DNA of 64,000 bases from Streptomyces sp. DH41 (GTDB lineage Bacteria > Actinomycetota > Actinomycetes > Streptomycetales > Streptomycetaceae). Shown in pieces: positions 18,521 to 30,870 of the stretch. The stretch spans positions 48,442-112,441 of the forward strand of contig NZ_JARVKY010000027.1 of NCBI RefSeq assembly GCF_029813785.1, written 5' to 3'. The translations under genes and the position numbers were made by a program. The notes under the pieces were generated by a model. It saw nothing but the letters and a program-made list of their open reading frames with translations. It did not search any database and was not told the DNA's origin. Positions within the stretch are counted from its first letter, which is position 1, and every line of letters starts with the position of its first letter.

Positions 18521-19246
18521 GTGAGCAAGCGCAGCAAGTCTCTCCGCGCTGCGGACGCCAAGATCGACCGGGACAAGCTCTACGCCCCGCTTGAGGCCGT
18601 CCGTCTCGCCAAGGAGACCTCCACGACCAAGTTCGACGGCACCGTCGAGGTCGCCTTCCGTCTGGGTGTCGACCCGCGCAAGGCCGACCAGATGGTCCGT
18701 GGCACCGTGAACCTCCCGCACGGCACCGGTAAGACCGCCCGGGTCCTGGTCTTCGCGACCGGTGACCGTGCCGAGGCCGCGACCGCCGCGGGCGCCGACA
18801 TCGTCGGCTCCGACGAACTGATCGACGAGGTGGCGAAGGGCCGTCTGGACTTCGACGCCGTCGTCGCCACCCCGGACCTCATGGGCAAGGTCGGCCGCCT
18901 CGGCCGCGTCCTCGGCCCGCGTGGACTGATGCCGAACCCGAAGACCGGCACCGTGACCCCGGACGTGGCCAAGGCCGTGACCGAGATCAAGGGCGGCAAG
19001 ATCGAGTTCCGCGTCGACAAGCACTCGAACCTGCACTTCATCATCGGCAAGTCGTCCTTCGACGACACCCAGCTGGTGGAGAACTACGGCGCGGCGCTGG
19101 AGGAGATCCTCCGTCTGAAGCCGTCCGCCGCCAAGGGCCGGTACATCAAGAAGGCCGCCATCAGCACCACGATGGGCCCCGGCATTCCGATCGACTCCAA
19201 CCGCACCCGCAACCTCCTCGTCGAGGAGGACCCGGCCGCGGTCTGA
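18521..19246 (+). CDS. rplA: 50S ribosomal protein L1
   Basis: A 241-residue L1-stalk protein and probable translational repressor of its own operon. The conserved GRLGRVLGPRGLMPNPK segment is at about residues 125-141, and GTVTPDV follows. The GTG at 18521 is preceded by AGGAG. A strong hairpin follows. Confidence 0.97.
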   Translation: MSKRSKSLRAADAKIDRDKLYAPLEAVRLAKETSTTKFDGTVEVAFRLGVDPRKADQMVRGTVNLPHGTGKTARVLVFATGDRAEAATAAGADIVGSDELIDEVAKGRLDFDAVVATPDLMGKVGRLGRVLGPRGLMPNPKTGTVTPDVAKAVTEIKGGKIEFRVDKHSNLHFIIGKSSFDDTQLVENYGAALEEILRLKPSAAKGRYIKKAAISTTMGPGIPIDSNRTRNLLVEEDPAAV

Positions 19247-19270
19247 GCCAACGGCTCGCCCAACCGGTTC

Positions 19271-19304
19271 ACGGGCCCCGCACCTTCCGAGGTGCGGGGC
19301 CCGT
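19271..19304 (+). terminator. rplKA terminator
   Basis: A perfect 14-bp stem (19271-19284 with 19291-19304) with the loop TTCCGA, followed by a C/T-rich tract ending TTTT. Confidence 0.88.
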
Positions 19305-19401
19305 CCCCTTTTCCCGGTTCCCTTCCCGGTTCCGTTTCCCGTACGGGTGTCAGTGGCCTGGGTTAGCGTGCGGGCACGGGACTCGCACGGGGGTGGGACG
19401 C

Positions 19402-20184
19402 ATGACGGGCACGACGGCACGCCGCACTCTCGTCTCGATCGCGGTGACGGCCGCGCTGGCCTGTGTCACCGCCTGCACCTCCGCCGACGGCGCCACCGAC
19501 TCCGCCGGCCCGTCGACGGAGCCCCTGCGTTCCGTGGAGCGGGCCACCGGGCGGGCGGGTTCGGCGCGGGTCGAGTCCACGACCGTCATGGGGCGCGAGC
19601 TGTCCCTGGACGCCGTCGGCACCCTCGGCTGGCGCGACGGCCTCACCGGCACCCTGACGATCACGTACACGGGCGGCACGACCGCCGAGACCATGCGCCG
19701 GCTCGGCACCACCGCCATGGAGGCCCGGTACCTGCCCGACGCCTACTACGCCAGGATGGGCGACGAGTTCGCCGACCGGGCGGGCGGCAGGCACTGGATC
19801 AAGTACCTCTACGCCGACCTGGAGAAACTCGGCGACGGCACGGGCGCCGGATTCGCGGAGCGGATGCGCGACACCACGCCCCACCAGGCGGTGAAGCTGC
19901 TGCTGGCCTCCGACGACGTACGCGAGGTCGGCGAGGAGACGACCCGCGGCCGGCGCACCACGCACTGGTCCGGCACGGTGGGCGGCGCCACCGAGCAGAC
20001 CGTCGACATCTGGGTCGACGACCGGGACCTGCTGGTCAAGAAGGTCGAGCGGGGGCGCACGGAGACCGGGGAGCTGACCCAGACCGCGTACTACAGCGAC
20101 TACGGCGTCGCCGTCTCCGCCGAGCGCCCTCCGGCCGGGGACACCGCCGACTTCACGGAACTGCTGCGGGGAGCGGGCCGGTAA
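19402..20184 (+). CDS. Lipoprotein, LppX/LolA-like fold
   Basis: A 260-residue exported lipoprotein. A signal peptide with a twin-Arg-containing n-region (TTARRTLVSIAVTAALACVTAC) ends in a VTAC lipobox near Cys25. The body contains the repeating V-G-E-E-T... and D-I-W-V-D-D-R-D-L-L-V-K-K pattern also seen in the next gene, resembling LppX/LprG-type lipid-binding lipoproteins. Insertion of two such genes between rplA and rplJ is a Streptomyces feature (S. coelicolor SCO4650-4651). The ligand is unknown. Confidence 0.8.
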   Translation: MTGTTARRTLVSIAVTAALACVTACTSADGATDSAGPSTEPLRSVERATGRAGSARVESTTVMGRELSLDAVGTLGWRDGLTGTLTITYTGGTTAETMRRLGTTAMEARYLPDAYYARMGDEFADRAGGRHWIKYLYADLEKLGDGTGAGFAERMRDTTPHQAVKLLLASDDVREVGEETTRGRRTTHWSGTVGGATEQTVDIWVDDRDLLVKKVERGRTETGELTQTAYYSDYGVAVSAERPPAGDTADFTELLRGAGR

Positions 20185-20273
20185 TGCGAGGCAGCCGATC
20201 GAAACCTTGGGTTAGGCTCACGATGGGTTTCGAATTCAACAATACGTTCGTCGCGTTTCCTTGGGGGGAATCG

Positions 20274-21245
20274 ATGAGGCTTTCTGTGTACGCGCGGTCT
20301 TCGCGGCGGGGCGGCGTGGCGCTCGCCGGCGTGTCGGCTCTGGTGCTGGCGGGCGGAGCCGTCGGCTGCGGTGCCGAGAAGGACGGGGCGTCCGGCGCCG
20401 ACCGGTCGGTCCAGCAGGTCCTGACCGCGGCGTACGAGAAGACGTCCGAGGCCAAGTCCGCCAACGTCGAGATGACCATGTCGATGCCGGCCGCCCTGGA
20501 CGGCGGCGGTGACGTCACGATGTCCGGCGTCATGGGCTGGGACCCGACGGTCATGGACATGACGATGAAGGGCTCCATGCTGGCCACCGAGCCGGATGCT
20601 CCGGAGCAGGTCCGGATGGTCTGGCGCGACAACGTGATGTACATGGACATGGGCGAGGCGGCCGCCAAGGACATGGACGGCAAGCGCTGGATGAAGATGG
20701 ACCTGGCGGCCGCCGCCGAGTCCGCGGGCGCCGAGGCCGGGGGCGAGATGCTCTCCGGTCTGGAGAACATGAACCAGAGCCCGGTCGAGCAGCTCGCCCT
20801 GCTCCTGGAGTCGCCCAACCTCAAGCGTGTCGGCGAGGAGAAGGTCGGCGGCGTCACGGCCCAGCACTACAAGGGCACGCTCACCGTCAAGGAAATGATG
20901 GAGAGCAACGAGACTCTGGACGTGCTCGAGCCCAAGGAGCGCGAGCAGCTCCTGAAGAACGTCGAGAAGTCCGGCATCAAGGGCTACGACACCGAGGTCT
21001 GGGTCAACGACGACGACCTGCCGGTCCGCATGGACGTCGGGATGGAGACCCCCCAGGGCAACGTCGACATGAGCATGAAGCTCTCCGACTACGGGGCCAA
21101 GGCCGAGGTCGAGGTGCCGCCGGCCGCCGACACCTTCGATCTCTTCGAGATGCTCAAGCAGCTGGGCGAGATGTCCGGCGACGAGGCCACCTTCGAGGAG
21201 GAGATGGCCGAGCTGGAGGCGCTGGAGAGCGGCTCCGGGGTCTGA
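20274..21245 (+). CDS. Lipoprotein, paralogue of the preceding gene
   Basis: A 323-residue lipoprotein whose signal ends LAGGAVGC (Cys near residue 32). The mature part is very rich in Met and acidic residues and includes V-G-G-V-T-A-Q-H-Y-K-G and EVWVNDDDLPVRMD, the same pattern as the upstream protein, so the two look like diverged tandem duplicates. The chosen ATG (20274) follows a GGGGGGAA Shine-Dalgarno; an earlier ATG (20223) would disrupt the signal. Probably a lipid or glycolipid carrier, by family resemblance only. Confidence 0.8.
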   Translation: MRLSVYARSSRRGGVALAGVSALVLAGGAVGCGAEKDGASGADRSVQQVLTAAYEKTSEAKSANVEMTMSMPAALDGGGDVTMSGVMGWDPTVMDMTMKGSMLATEPDAPEQVRMVWRDNVMYMDMGEAAAKDMDGKRWMKMDLAAAAESAGAEAGGEMLSGLENMNQSPVEQLALLLESPNLKRVGEEKVGGVTAQHYKGTLTVKEMMESNETLDVLEPKEREQLLKNVEKSGIKGYDTEVWVNDDDLPVRMDVGMETPQGNVDMSMKLSDYGAKAEVEVPPAADTFDLFEMLKQLGEMSGDEATFEEEMAELEALESGSGV

Positions 21246-21302
21246 GTCCGCGGCGCCCGCGGGGGCCGAGCGCGTGCTCGCGCGCCGGCTCACCGGGCGG
21301 AT

Positions 21303-21332
21303 TTGCTTGACACTCCACCGTTCACGTACGAT
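21303..21332 (+). promoter_or_regulatory. Probable rplJL promoter
   Basis: TTGCTT and TACGAT with an 18-base spacer, upstream of the L10 leader. Confidence 0.55.
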
Positions 21333-21336
21333 TCCC

Positions 21337-21517
21337 CAGAAGCCAAAGACCGCTGGTCGTTGCCGTGTTCTCGCGAGAGACACGGTGGCCGAAGGATCCG
21401 CTGAACTGCGGACGACCCGCGCAGGTGACTGTGGATGAGCTCCCTTGGGATCGCGCCTCGTGCGTGACGAAAGGTCGAGCCACGCCCCGTGCGCCTGCGC
21501 CGGGGCGTTTCGTTTTT
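21337..21517 (+). ncRNA. L10 (rplJL) leader RNA with attenuator
   Basis: The transcribed leader before rplJ has the position and folding potential of the L10(L12)4-binding leader, including complementary CGTGTTCTCGCGAGAGACACGG. It ends with an 8-bp hairpin (21482-21489 with 21501-21508) followed by TTTCGTTTTT, an intrinsic terminator. This suggests autogenous control by L10-L12. Confidence 0.7.
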
Positions 21518-21574
21518 CCCAGTCCTCCTTCGGGTCCGCGCGGTCCGAATCACCCGGAAGGAGGCCGAGGCTCT

Positions 21575-22105
21575 ATGGCGACGCCCGAAAAGGCTGCCGC
21601 GGTTGCCGAGCTGACGGACAAGTTCCGCAGCTCGAACGCCGCTGTGCTGACCGAGTACCGCGGTCTCACCGTGGCGCAGCTCAAGACGCTGCGCCGGTCG
21701 CTCGGTGAGAACGCCCAGTACGCCGTGGTGAAGAACACGCTGACCAAGATTGCGGCCAACGAGGCCGGGATCACGCTCGACGACCAGCTCTTCGCTGGTC
21801 CGACGGCCGTTGCCTTCGTCACCGGTGACCCGGTGGAGTCGGCGAAGGGTCTGCGCGACTTCGCCAAGGACAACCCGAACCTCGTCATCAAGGGCGGTGT
21901 CCTTGACGGCAAGGCGCTGTCCGCCGACGAGATCAAGAAGCTCGCGGACCTCGAGTCCCGCGAGGTTCTGCTCTCCAAGCTGGCCGGTGCCATGAAGGGC
22001 AAGCAGTCCCAGGCTGCCTCTGTCTTCCAGGCGCTGCCCTCGAAGCTCGTCCGCACCGTGGACGCGCTCCGTGCCAAGCAGGACGAGCAGGGCGGTGCCG
22101 AGTAA
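21575..22105 (+). CDS. rplJ: 50S ribosomal protein L10
   Basis: A 176-residue stalk-base protein that binds L12 dimers through its C-terminal helix. It starts MATPEKAAAVAEL, with LTEYRGLTVAQLKTLR and VVKNTLTKIA following. The ATG at 21575 follows GGAAGGAGG. It is co-transcribed with rplL and controlled by the upstream leader. Confidence 0.97.
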   Translation: MATPEKAAAVAELTDKFRSSNAAVLTEYRGLTVAQLKTLRRSLGENAQYAVVKNTLTKIAANEAGITLDDQLFAGPTAVAFVTGDPVESAKGLRDFAKDNPNLVIKGGVLDGKALSADEIKKLADLESREVLLSKLAGAMKGKQSQAASVFQALPSKLVRTVDALRAKQDEQGGAE

Positions 22106-22227
22106 TTCGGCTCGCTTTCCGATTCTCGCCGCATAACCGCATGAGGTGAGGGTCGACGCGGGCCCGACGTACGCCCGCCTCACCCCGTACATCCGGCACC
22201 TGCCGAATTAGTGGAAGGACCGCCATC

Positions 22228-22617
22228 ATGGCGAAGCTCAGCCAGGACGACCTGCTCGCCCAGTTCGAGGAGATGACCCTCATCGAGCTCTCCGAGTTCG
22301 TGAAGGCCTTCGAGGAGAAGTTCGACGTCACCGCCGCCGCTGCCGCGCCGGTCGTCGTCGCCGGTGGTGCCGCTGGTGGCGCCGCCGCCGAGGCCGCCGA
22401 GGAGCAGGACGAGTTCGACGTCATCCTCACCGGTGCCGGCGACAAGAAGATCCAGGTCATCAAGGTCGTGCGCGAGCTGACCTCCCTGGGTCTCAAGGAG
22501 GCCAAGGACCTCGTGGACGGCGCCCCGAAGCCCGTCCTCGAGAAGGTCGCCAAGGACGCCGCCGAGAAGGCCGCCGAGTCCCTCAAGGGCGCCGGCGCCT
22601 CGGTCGAGGTCAAGTAA
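22228..22617 (+). CDS. rplL: 50S ribosomal protein L7/L12
   Basis: A 129-residue stalk protein that recruits translational GTPases. It has an N-terminal dimerisation helix (LSQDDLLAQFEEMTLIELSEFVKAFEEKF), an Ala/Gly-rich hinge (about residues 36-60), and a C-terminal domain ending KGAGASVEVK. The ATG at 22228 follows GGAAGGA. Confidence 0.97.
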   Translation: MAKLSQDDLLAQFEEMTLIELSEFVKAFEEKFDVTAAAAAPVVVAGGAAGGAAAEAAEEQDEFDVILTGAGDKKIQVIKVVRELTSLGLKEAKDLVDGAPKPVLEKVAKDAAEKAAESLKGAGASVEVK

Positions 22618-22709
22618 CACCTCACAGGTCTCCGGGGGCCCTCACGGATGCCGCTGATCCCGCGGATCATGCGATTCCAAGAGATCCCACAGGACCTGTA
22701 ACGCTTCAG

Positions 22710-22751
22710 CGCCGAAGAGCGATCATCCATCCGGGTGGTCGCTCTTCGGCG
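22710..22751 (+). terminator. Hairpin between rplL and rpoB
   Basis: A 13-bp stem (22710-22722 with 22739-22751) and a 16-base loop, 92 bp after rplL. It probably reduces read-through into rpoBC. Confidence 0.8.
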
Positions 22752-23042
22752 TATCCGGAGTCCCGCGGCGGCTGCCTTGCACGTGCGACGCCGGAGAGTA
22801 TGGTGATCTTCGTCGTGCCGTCGCCGGGGCCCCGAGGGCCCTCCGGCGGCAGGCGGTTCGGGCAAAGGGGGCCTTGACGAACCGCACGCGGCGCGCGATT
22901 CTCAGGACGCGTCGTCACAAGGATCCGAAATCCGAGGCATGGATCCACGGCGAAGAGGGCAGTATCACGGTGCGTTGAGGGCGAGGCCTTGCCGCAGGTG
23001 GTGAGAACAACGAGGAGCGAACACGGTCATCGAGACCCGCAC

Positions 23043-23071
23043 TGGACATCAGTGTGCCATGTGGCTACACT
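23043..23071 (+). promoter_or_regulatory. Candidate rpoBC promoter
   Basis: TGGACA, 17 bases, TACACT, near consensus for a HrdB-type promoter, about 180 bp upstream of rpoB. The rest of the 22618-23254 gap has only the rplL hairpin. Confidence 0.55.
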
Positions 23072-23254
23072 GACCCTTTGCGCTGCCTGTTAGTTGCCCC
23101 CTGCCCGTCACCAGGGGTCTGCCCTCGCCCGAGCACCGACGACCAGAGCATGCCTGACCTGGCTTTTCGGCCACATCAGGCGCCCCCTGTCTTCGTGCAC
23201 GGAAGAGGGGCCGGTACGCGCGTAGTGAGTCCGAGCCCTCGGAAGGACCCCCTC

Positions 23255-26200
23255 TTGGCCGCCTCGCGCAATGCCTCGACCGCGAATACGAACAACGCTG
23301 CCAGCACCGCCCCGCTGCGCATCTCCTTTGCAAAGATCAGGGAGCCCCTCGAGGTTCCGAACCTCCTCGCGCTGCAGACCGAGAGCTTCGACTGGCTGCT
23401 CGGTAACGACGCGTGGAAGGCTCGCGTCGAGTCGGCGCTGGAGTCCGGTCAGGACGTCCCCACCAAGTCCGGTCTGGAAGAGATCTTCGAGGAGATCTCG
23501 CCGATCGAGGACTTCTCCGGGTCGATGTCGCTGACGTTCCGCGACCACCGCTTCGAGCCCCCCAAGAACAGCATCGACGAGTGCAAGGACCGCGACTTCA
23601 CGTACGCGGCCCCGCTCTTCGTCACCGCCGAGTTCACCAACAACGAGACCGGCGAGATCAAGTCCCAGACGGTCTTCATGGGCGACTTCCCGCTCATGAC
23701 CAACAAGGGCACCTTCGTCATCAACGGCACCGAGCGTGTCGTGGTGTCGCAGCTGGTCCGTTCGCCGGGTGTCTACTTCGACTCCTCCATCGACAAGACG
23801 TCCGACAAGGACATCTTCTCCGCCAAGATCATCCCGTCCCGGGGTGCCTGGCTGGAGATGGAGATCGACAAGCGCGACATGGTCGGCGTGCGCGTCGACC
23901 GCAAGCGCAAGCAGTCCGTGACCGTCCTGCTCAAGGCGCTCGGCTGGACGACCGAGCAGATCCTCGAGGAGTTCGGCCAGTACGAGTCCATGCGCGCCAC
24001 CCTGGAGAAGGACCACACCCAGGGCCAGGACGACGCGCTGCTCGACATCTACCGCAAGCTGCGTCCGGGCGAGCCCCCCACGCGTGAGGCCGCGCAGACG
24101 CTGCTCGAGAACCTCTACTTCAACCCGAAGCGCTACGACCTCGCCAAGGTCGGCCGCTACAAGGTCAACAAGAAGCTCGGCGCCGACGAGCCGCTGGACG
24201 CCGGCGTGCTCACCACCGACGACGTCATCGCCACCATCAAGTACCTGGTGAAGCTGCACGCCGGTGAGACCGAGACGATCGGCGAGTCGGGCCGGGAGAT
24301 CGTCGTCGAGACCGACGACATCGACCACTTCGGCAACCGCCGCATCCGCAACGTCGGCGAGCTGATCCAGAACCAGGTCCGTACGGGTCTCGCCCGTATG
24401 GAGCGTGTCGTGCGCGAGCGCATGACCACCCAGGACGTCGAGGCGATCACGCCGCAGACCCTGATCAACATCCGGCCGGTCGTCGCCTCCATCAAGGAGT
24501 TCTTCGGCACCAGCCAGCTGTCCCAGTTCATGGACCAGAACAACCCGCTGTCGGGGCTGACGCACAAGCGTCGTCTGAACGCCCTCGGCCCGGGTGGTCT
24601 CTCCCGTGAGCGGGCCGGCTTCGAGGTCCGCGACGTTCACCCGTCGCACTACGGCCGCATGTGCCCGATCGAGACGCCCGAAGGCCCGAACATCGGTCTG
24701 ATCGGCTCGCTCGCCTCGTACGGCCGGATCAACCCGTTCGGCTTCATCGAGACGCCGTACCGCAAGGTCGTCGACGGCCAGGTCACGGACGACGTGGACT
24801 ACCTGACCGCCGACGAGGAGGACCGCTTCGTCATCGCGCAGGCCAACGCCACGCTCAACGACGACCTGCGGTTCGCCGAGGCGCGCGTCCTGGTCCGCCG
24901 CCGTGGTGGCGAGGTCGACTACGTCCCCGGTGACGACGTCGACTACATGGACGTCTCGCCGCGCCAGATGGTGTCGGTCGCGACCGCCATGATCCCGTTC
25001 CTCGAGCACGACGACGCCAACCGTGCCCTCATGGGCGCGAACATGATGCGTCAGGCGGTGCCGCTCATCAAGAGCGAGTCCCCGCTGGTCGGCACCGGCA
25101 TGGAGTACCGCTCCGCCGCCGACGCCGGCGACGTGGTCAAGGCCGAGAAGGCGGGTGTGGTCCAGGAGGTCTCCGCGGACTACATCACCACCACCAACGA
25201 CGACGGCACGTACATCACGTACCGCCTGGCCAAGTTCTCCCGGTCCAACCAGGGAACCTCGGTCAACCAGAAGGTCATCGTCGCCGAGGGTGACCGGATC
25301 ATCGAGGGCCAGGTCCTGGCCGACGGTCCGGCCACCGAGAACGGCGAGATGGCGCTCGGCAAGAACCTGCTGGTCGCGTTCATGCCGTGGGAGGGTCACA
25401 ACTACGAGGACGCGATCATCCTGTCGCAGCGCCTCGTGCAGGACGACGTCCTCTCCTCGATCCACATCGAGGAGCACGAGGTCGACGCCCGTGACACCAA
25501 GCTCGGCCCCGAGGAGATCACCCGGGACATCCCGAACGTCTCCGAGGAGGTCCTCGCCGACCTCGACGAGCGCGGCATCATCCGCATCGGTGCCGAGGTC
25601 GTCGCCGGCGACATCCTCGTCGGCAAGGTCACGCCCAAGGGTGAGACCGAGCTGACCCCGGAGGAGCGCCTGCTCCGCGCGATCTTCGGTGAGAAGGCGC
25701 GCGAGGTGCGCGACACCTCCCTGAAGGTGCCGCACGGCGAGATCGGCAAGGTCATCGGCGTCCGCGTCTTCGACCGCGAGGAGGGCGACGAGCTTCCCCC
25801 CGGTGTGAACCAGCTGGTGCGCGTGTACGTCGCACAGAAGCGCAAGATCACCGACGGTGACAAGCTCGCCGGCCGCCACGGCAACAAGGGCGTCATCTCC
25901 AAGATCAACCCGATCGAGGACATGCCGTTCCTCGAGGACGGCACCCCGGTCGACATCATCCTCAACCCGCTGGGTGTCCCGTCCCGAATGAACCCGGGAC
26001 AGGTCCTGGAGATCCACCTCGGCTGGCTCGCCAGCCGCGGCTGGGACGTCTCCGGCCTCGCGGAGGAGTGGGCCGAGCGCCTCCAGGTCATCGGCGCCGA
26101 CAAGGTCGAGCCCGGCACCAACGTCGCCACCCCGGTCTTCGACGGTGCGCGTGAGGACGAGCTGGCCGGTCTGCTCCAGCACACCATCCCGAACCGCGAC

Positions 26201-26740
26201 GGCGAGCGCATGGTGCTCCCGTCCGGCAAGGCGAGGCTGTTCGACGGCCGCTCCGGCGAGCCGTTCCCGGAGCCGATCTCGGTCGGCTACATGTACATCC
26301 TCAAGCTCCACCACCTGGTCGACGACAAGCTGCACGCCCGGTCGACCGGCCCGTACTCGATGATCACCCAGCAGCCGCTGGGTGGTAAGGCCCAGTTCGG
26401 TGGCCAGCGCTTCGGTGAGATGGAGGTGTGGGCGCTGGAGGCTTACGGCGCCGCGTACGCCCTCCAGGAGCTGCTGACCATCAAGTCCGACGACGTGACC
26501 GGCCGCGTGAAGGTCTACGAGGCCATCGTCAAGGGCGAGAACATCCCTGAGCCCGGCATCCCCGAGTCCTTCAAGGTGCTCATCAAGGAGATGCAGTCCC
26601 TGTGCCTCAACGTGGAGGTGCTGTCCTCGGACGGCATGTCCATCGAGATGCGTGACACCGACGAGGACGTCTTCCGCGCAGCGGAGGAGCTCGGCATCGA
26701 CCTGTCCCGGCGCGAGCCGAGCAGCGTCGAAGAGGTCTGA
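23255..26740 (+). CDS. rpoB: DNA-directed RNA polymerase subunit beta
   Basis: A 1161-residue subunit, the usual length in streptomycetes, starting at a TTG (LAASRNAST) with a GGAAGGA Shine-Dalgarno at 23241-23247. Upstream in-frame starts would add 67 residues not found in the family. The rifampicin cluster reads SQFMDQNNPLSGLTHKRRL, then Asn442 followed by ALGPGGL; Asn442 corresponds to E. coli Ser531, which is Ser in most bacteria. His437, Asp427 and Arg440 are unchanged. It is followed after 110 bp by rpoC. Confidence 0.98.
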   Translation: MAASRNASTANTNNAASTAPLRISFAKIREPLEVPNLLALQTESFDWLLGNDAWKARVESALESGQDVPTKSGLEEIFEEISPIEDFSGSMSLTFRDHRFEPPKNSIDECKDRDFTYAAPLFVTAEFTNNETGEIKSQTVFMGDFPLMTNKGTFVINGTERVVVSQLVRSPGVYFDSSIDKTSDKDIFSAKIIPSRGAWLEMEIDKRDMVGVRVDRKRKQSVTVLLKALGWTTEQILEEFGQYESMRATLEKDHTQGQDDALLDIYRKLRPGEPPTREAAQTLLENLYFNPKRYDLAKVGRYKVNKKLGADEPLDAGVLTTDDVIATIKYLVKLHAGETETIGESGREIVVETDDIDHFGNRRIRNVGELIQNQVRTGLARMERVVRERMTTQDVEAITPQTLINIRPVVASIKEFFGTSQLSQFMDQNNPLSGLTHKRRLNALGPGGLSRERAGFEVRDVHPSHYGRMCPIETPEGPNIGLIGSLASYGRINPFGFIETPYRKVVDGQVTDDVDYLTADEEDRFVIAQANATLNDDLRFAEARVLVRRRGGEVDYVPGDDVDYMDVSPRQMVSVATAMIPFLEHDDANRALMGANMMRQAVPLIKSESPLVGTGMEYRSAADAGDVVKAEKAGVVQEVSADYITTTNDDGTYITYRLAKFSRSNQGTSVNQKVIVAEGDRIIEGQVLADGPATENGEMALGKNLLVAFMPWEGHNYEDAIILSQRLVQDDVLSSIHIEEHEVDARDTKLGPEEITRDIPNVSEEVLADLDERGIIRIGAEVVAGDILVGKVTPKGETELTPEERLLRAIFGEKAREVRDTSLKVPHGEIGKVIGVRVFDREEGDELPPGVNQLVRVYVAQKRKITDGDKLAGRHGNKGVISKINPIEDMPFLEDGTPVDIILNPLGVPSRMNPGQVLEIHLGWLASRGWDVSGLAEEWAERLQVIGADKVEPGTNVATPVFDGAREDELAGLLQHTIPNRDGERMVLPSGKARLFDGRSGEPFPEPISVGYMYILKLHHLVDDKLHARSTGPYSMITQQPLGGKAQFGGQRFGEMEVWALEAYGAAYALQELLTIKSDDVTGRVKVYEAIVKGENIPEPGIPESFKVLIKEMQSLCLNVEVLSSDGMSIEMRDTDEDVFRAAEELGIDLSRREPSSVEEV

Positions 26741-26850
26741 CGGGAGTCCGGTCCGGAGGTTCAGCGATGAAGATCCCTGAGCCTCCGGCCGGCCCCAGGA
26801 CCCCCGTTTCAGACCCCAAGACTTACAACCCTGAGAGGGATTGACGCATA

Positions 26851-30750
<3,900 letters not shown>

Positions 30751-30777
30751 GCGAGTCGCCTGACAAGGCCGCTACGA

Positions 30778-30815
30778 CCGAAGGGCGGTCACCCCGTGGG
30801 GTGGCCGCCCTTCGG
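30778..30815 (+). terminator. rpoC terminator
   Basis: An 18-bp stem with one G-T pair (30778-30795 with 30798-30815) and a two-base loop. Confidence 0.85.
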
Positions 30816-30870
30816 CGTGTACTCGCGAGGTGCTCACGGGCCCTTCGGCCCGCACCCGGCGAGGTGCTTC

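Noticed and set aside
24661..24933. Long open frames in the other five frames across rpoB, rpoC, fusA and the ALF-repeat gene
   Set aside because: High-GC third-position bias produces shadow frames. The proteins are Arg/Ala/Pro-rich with no family features, and overlap well supported genes.
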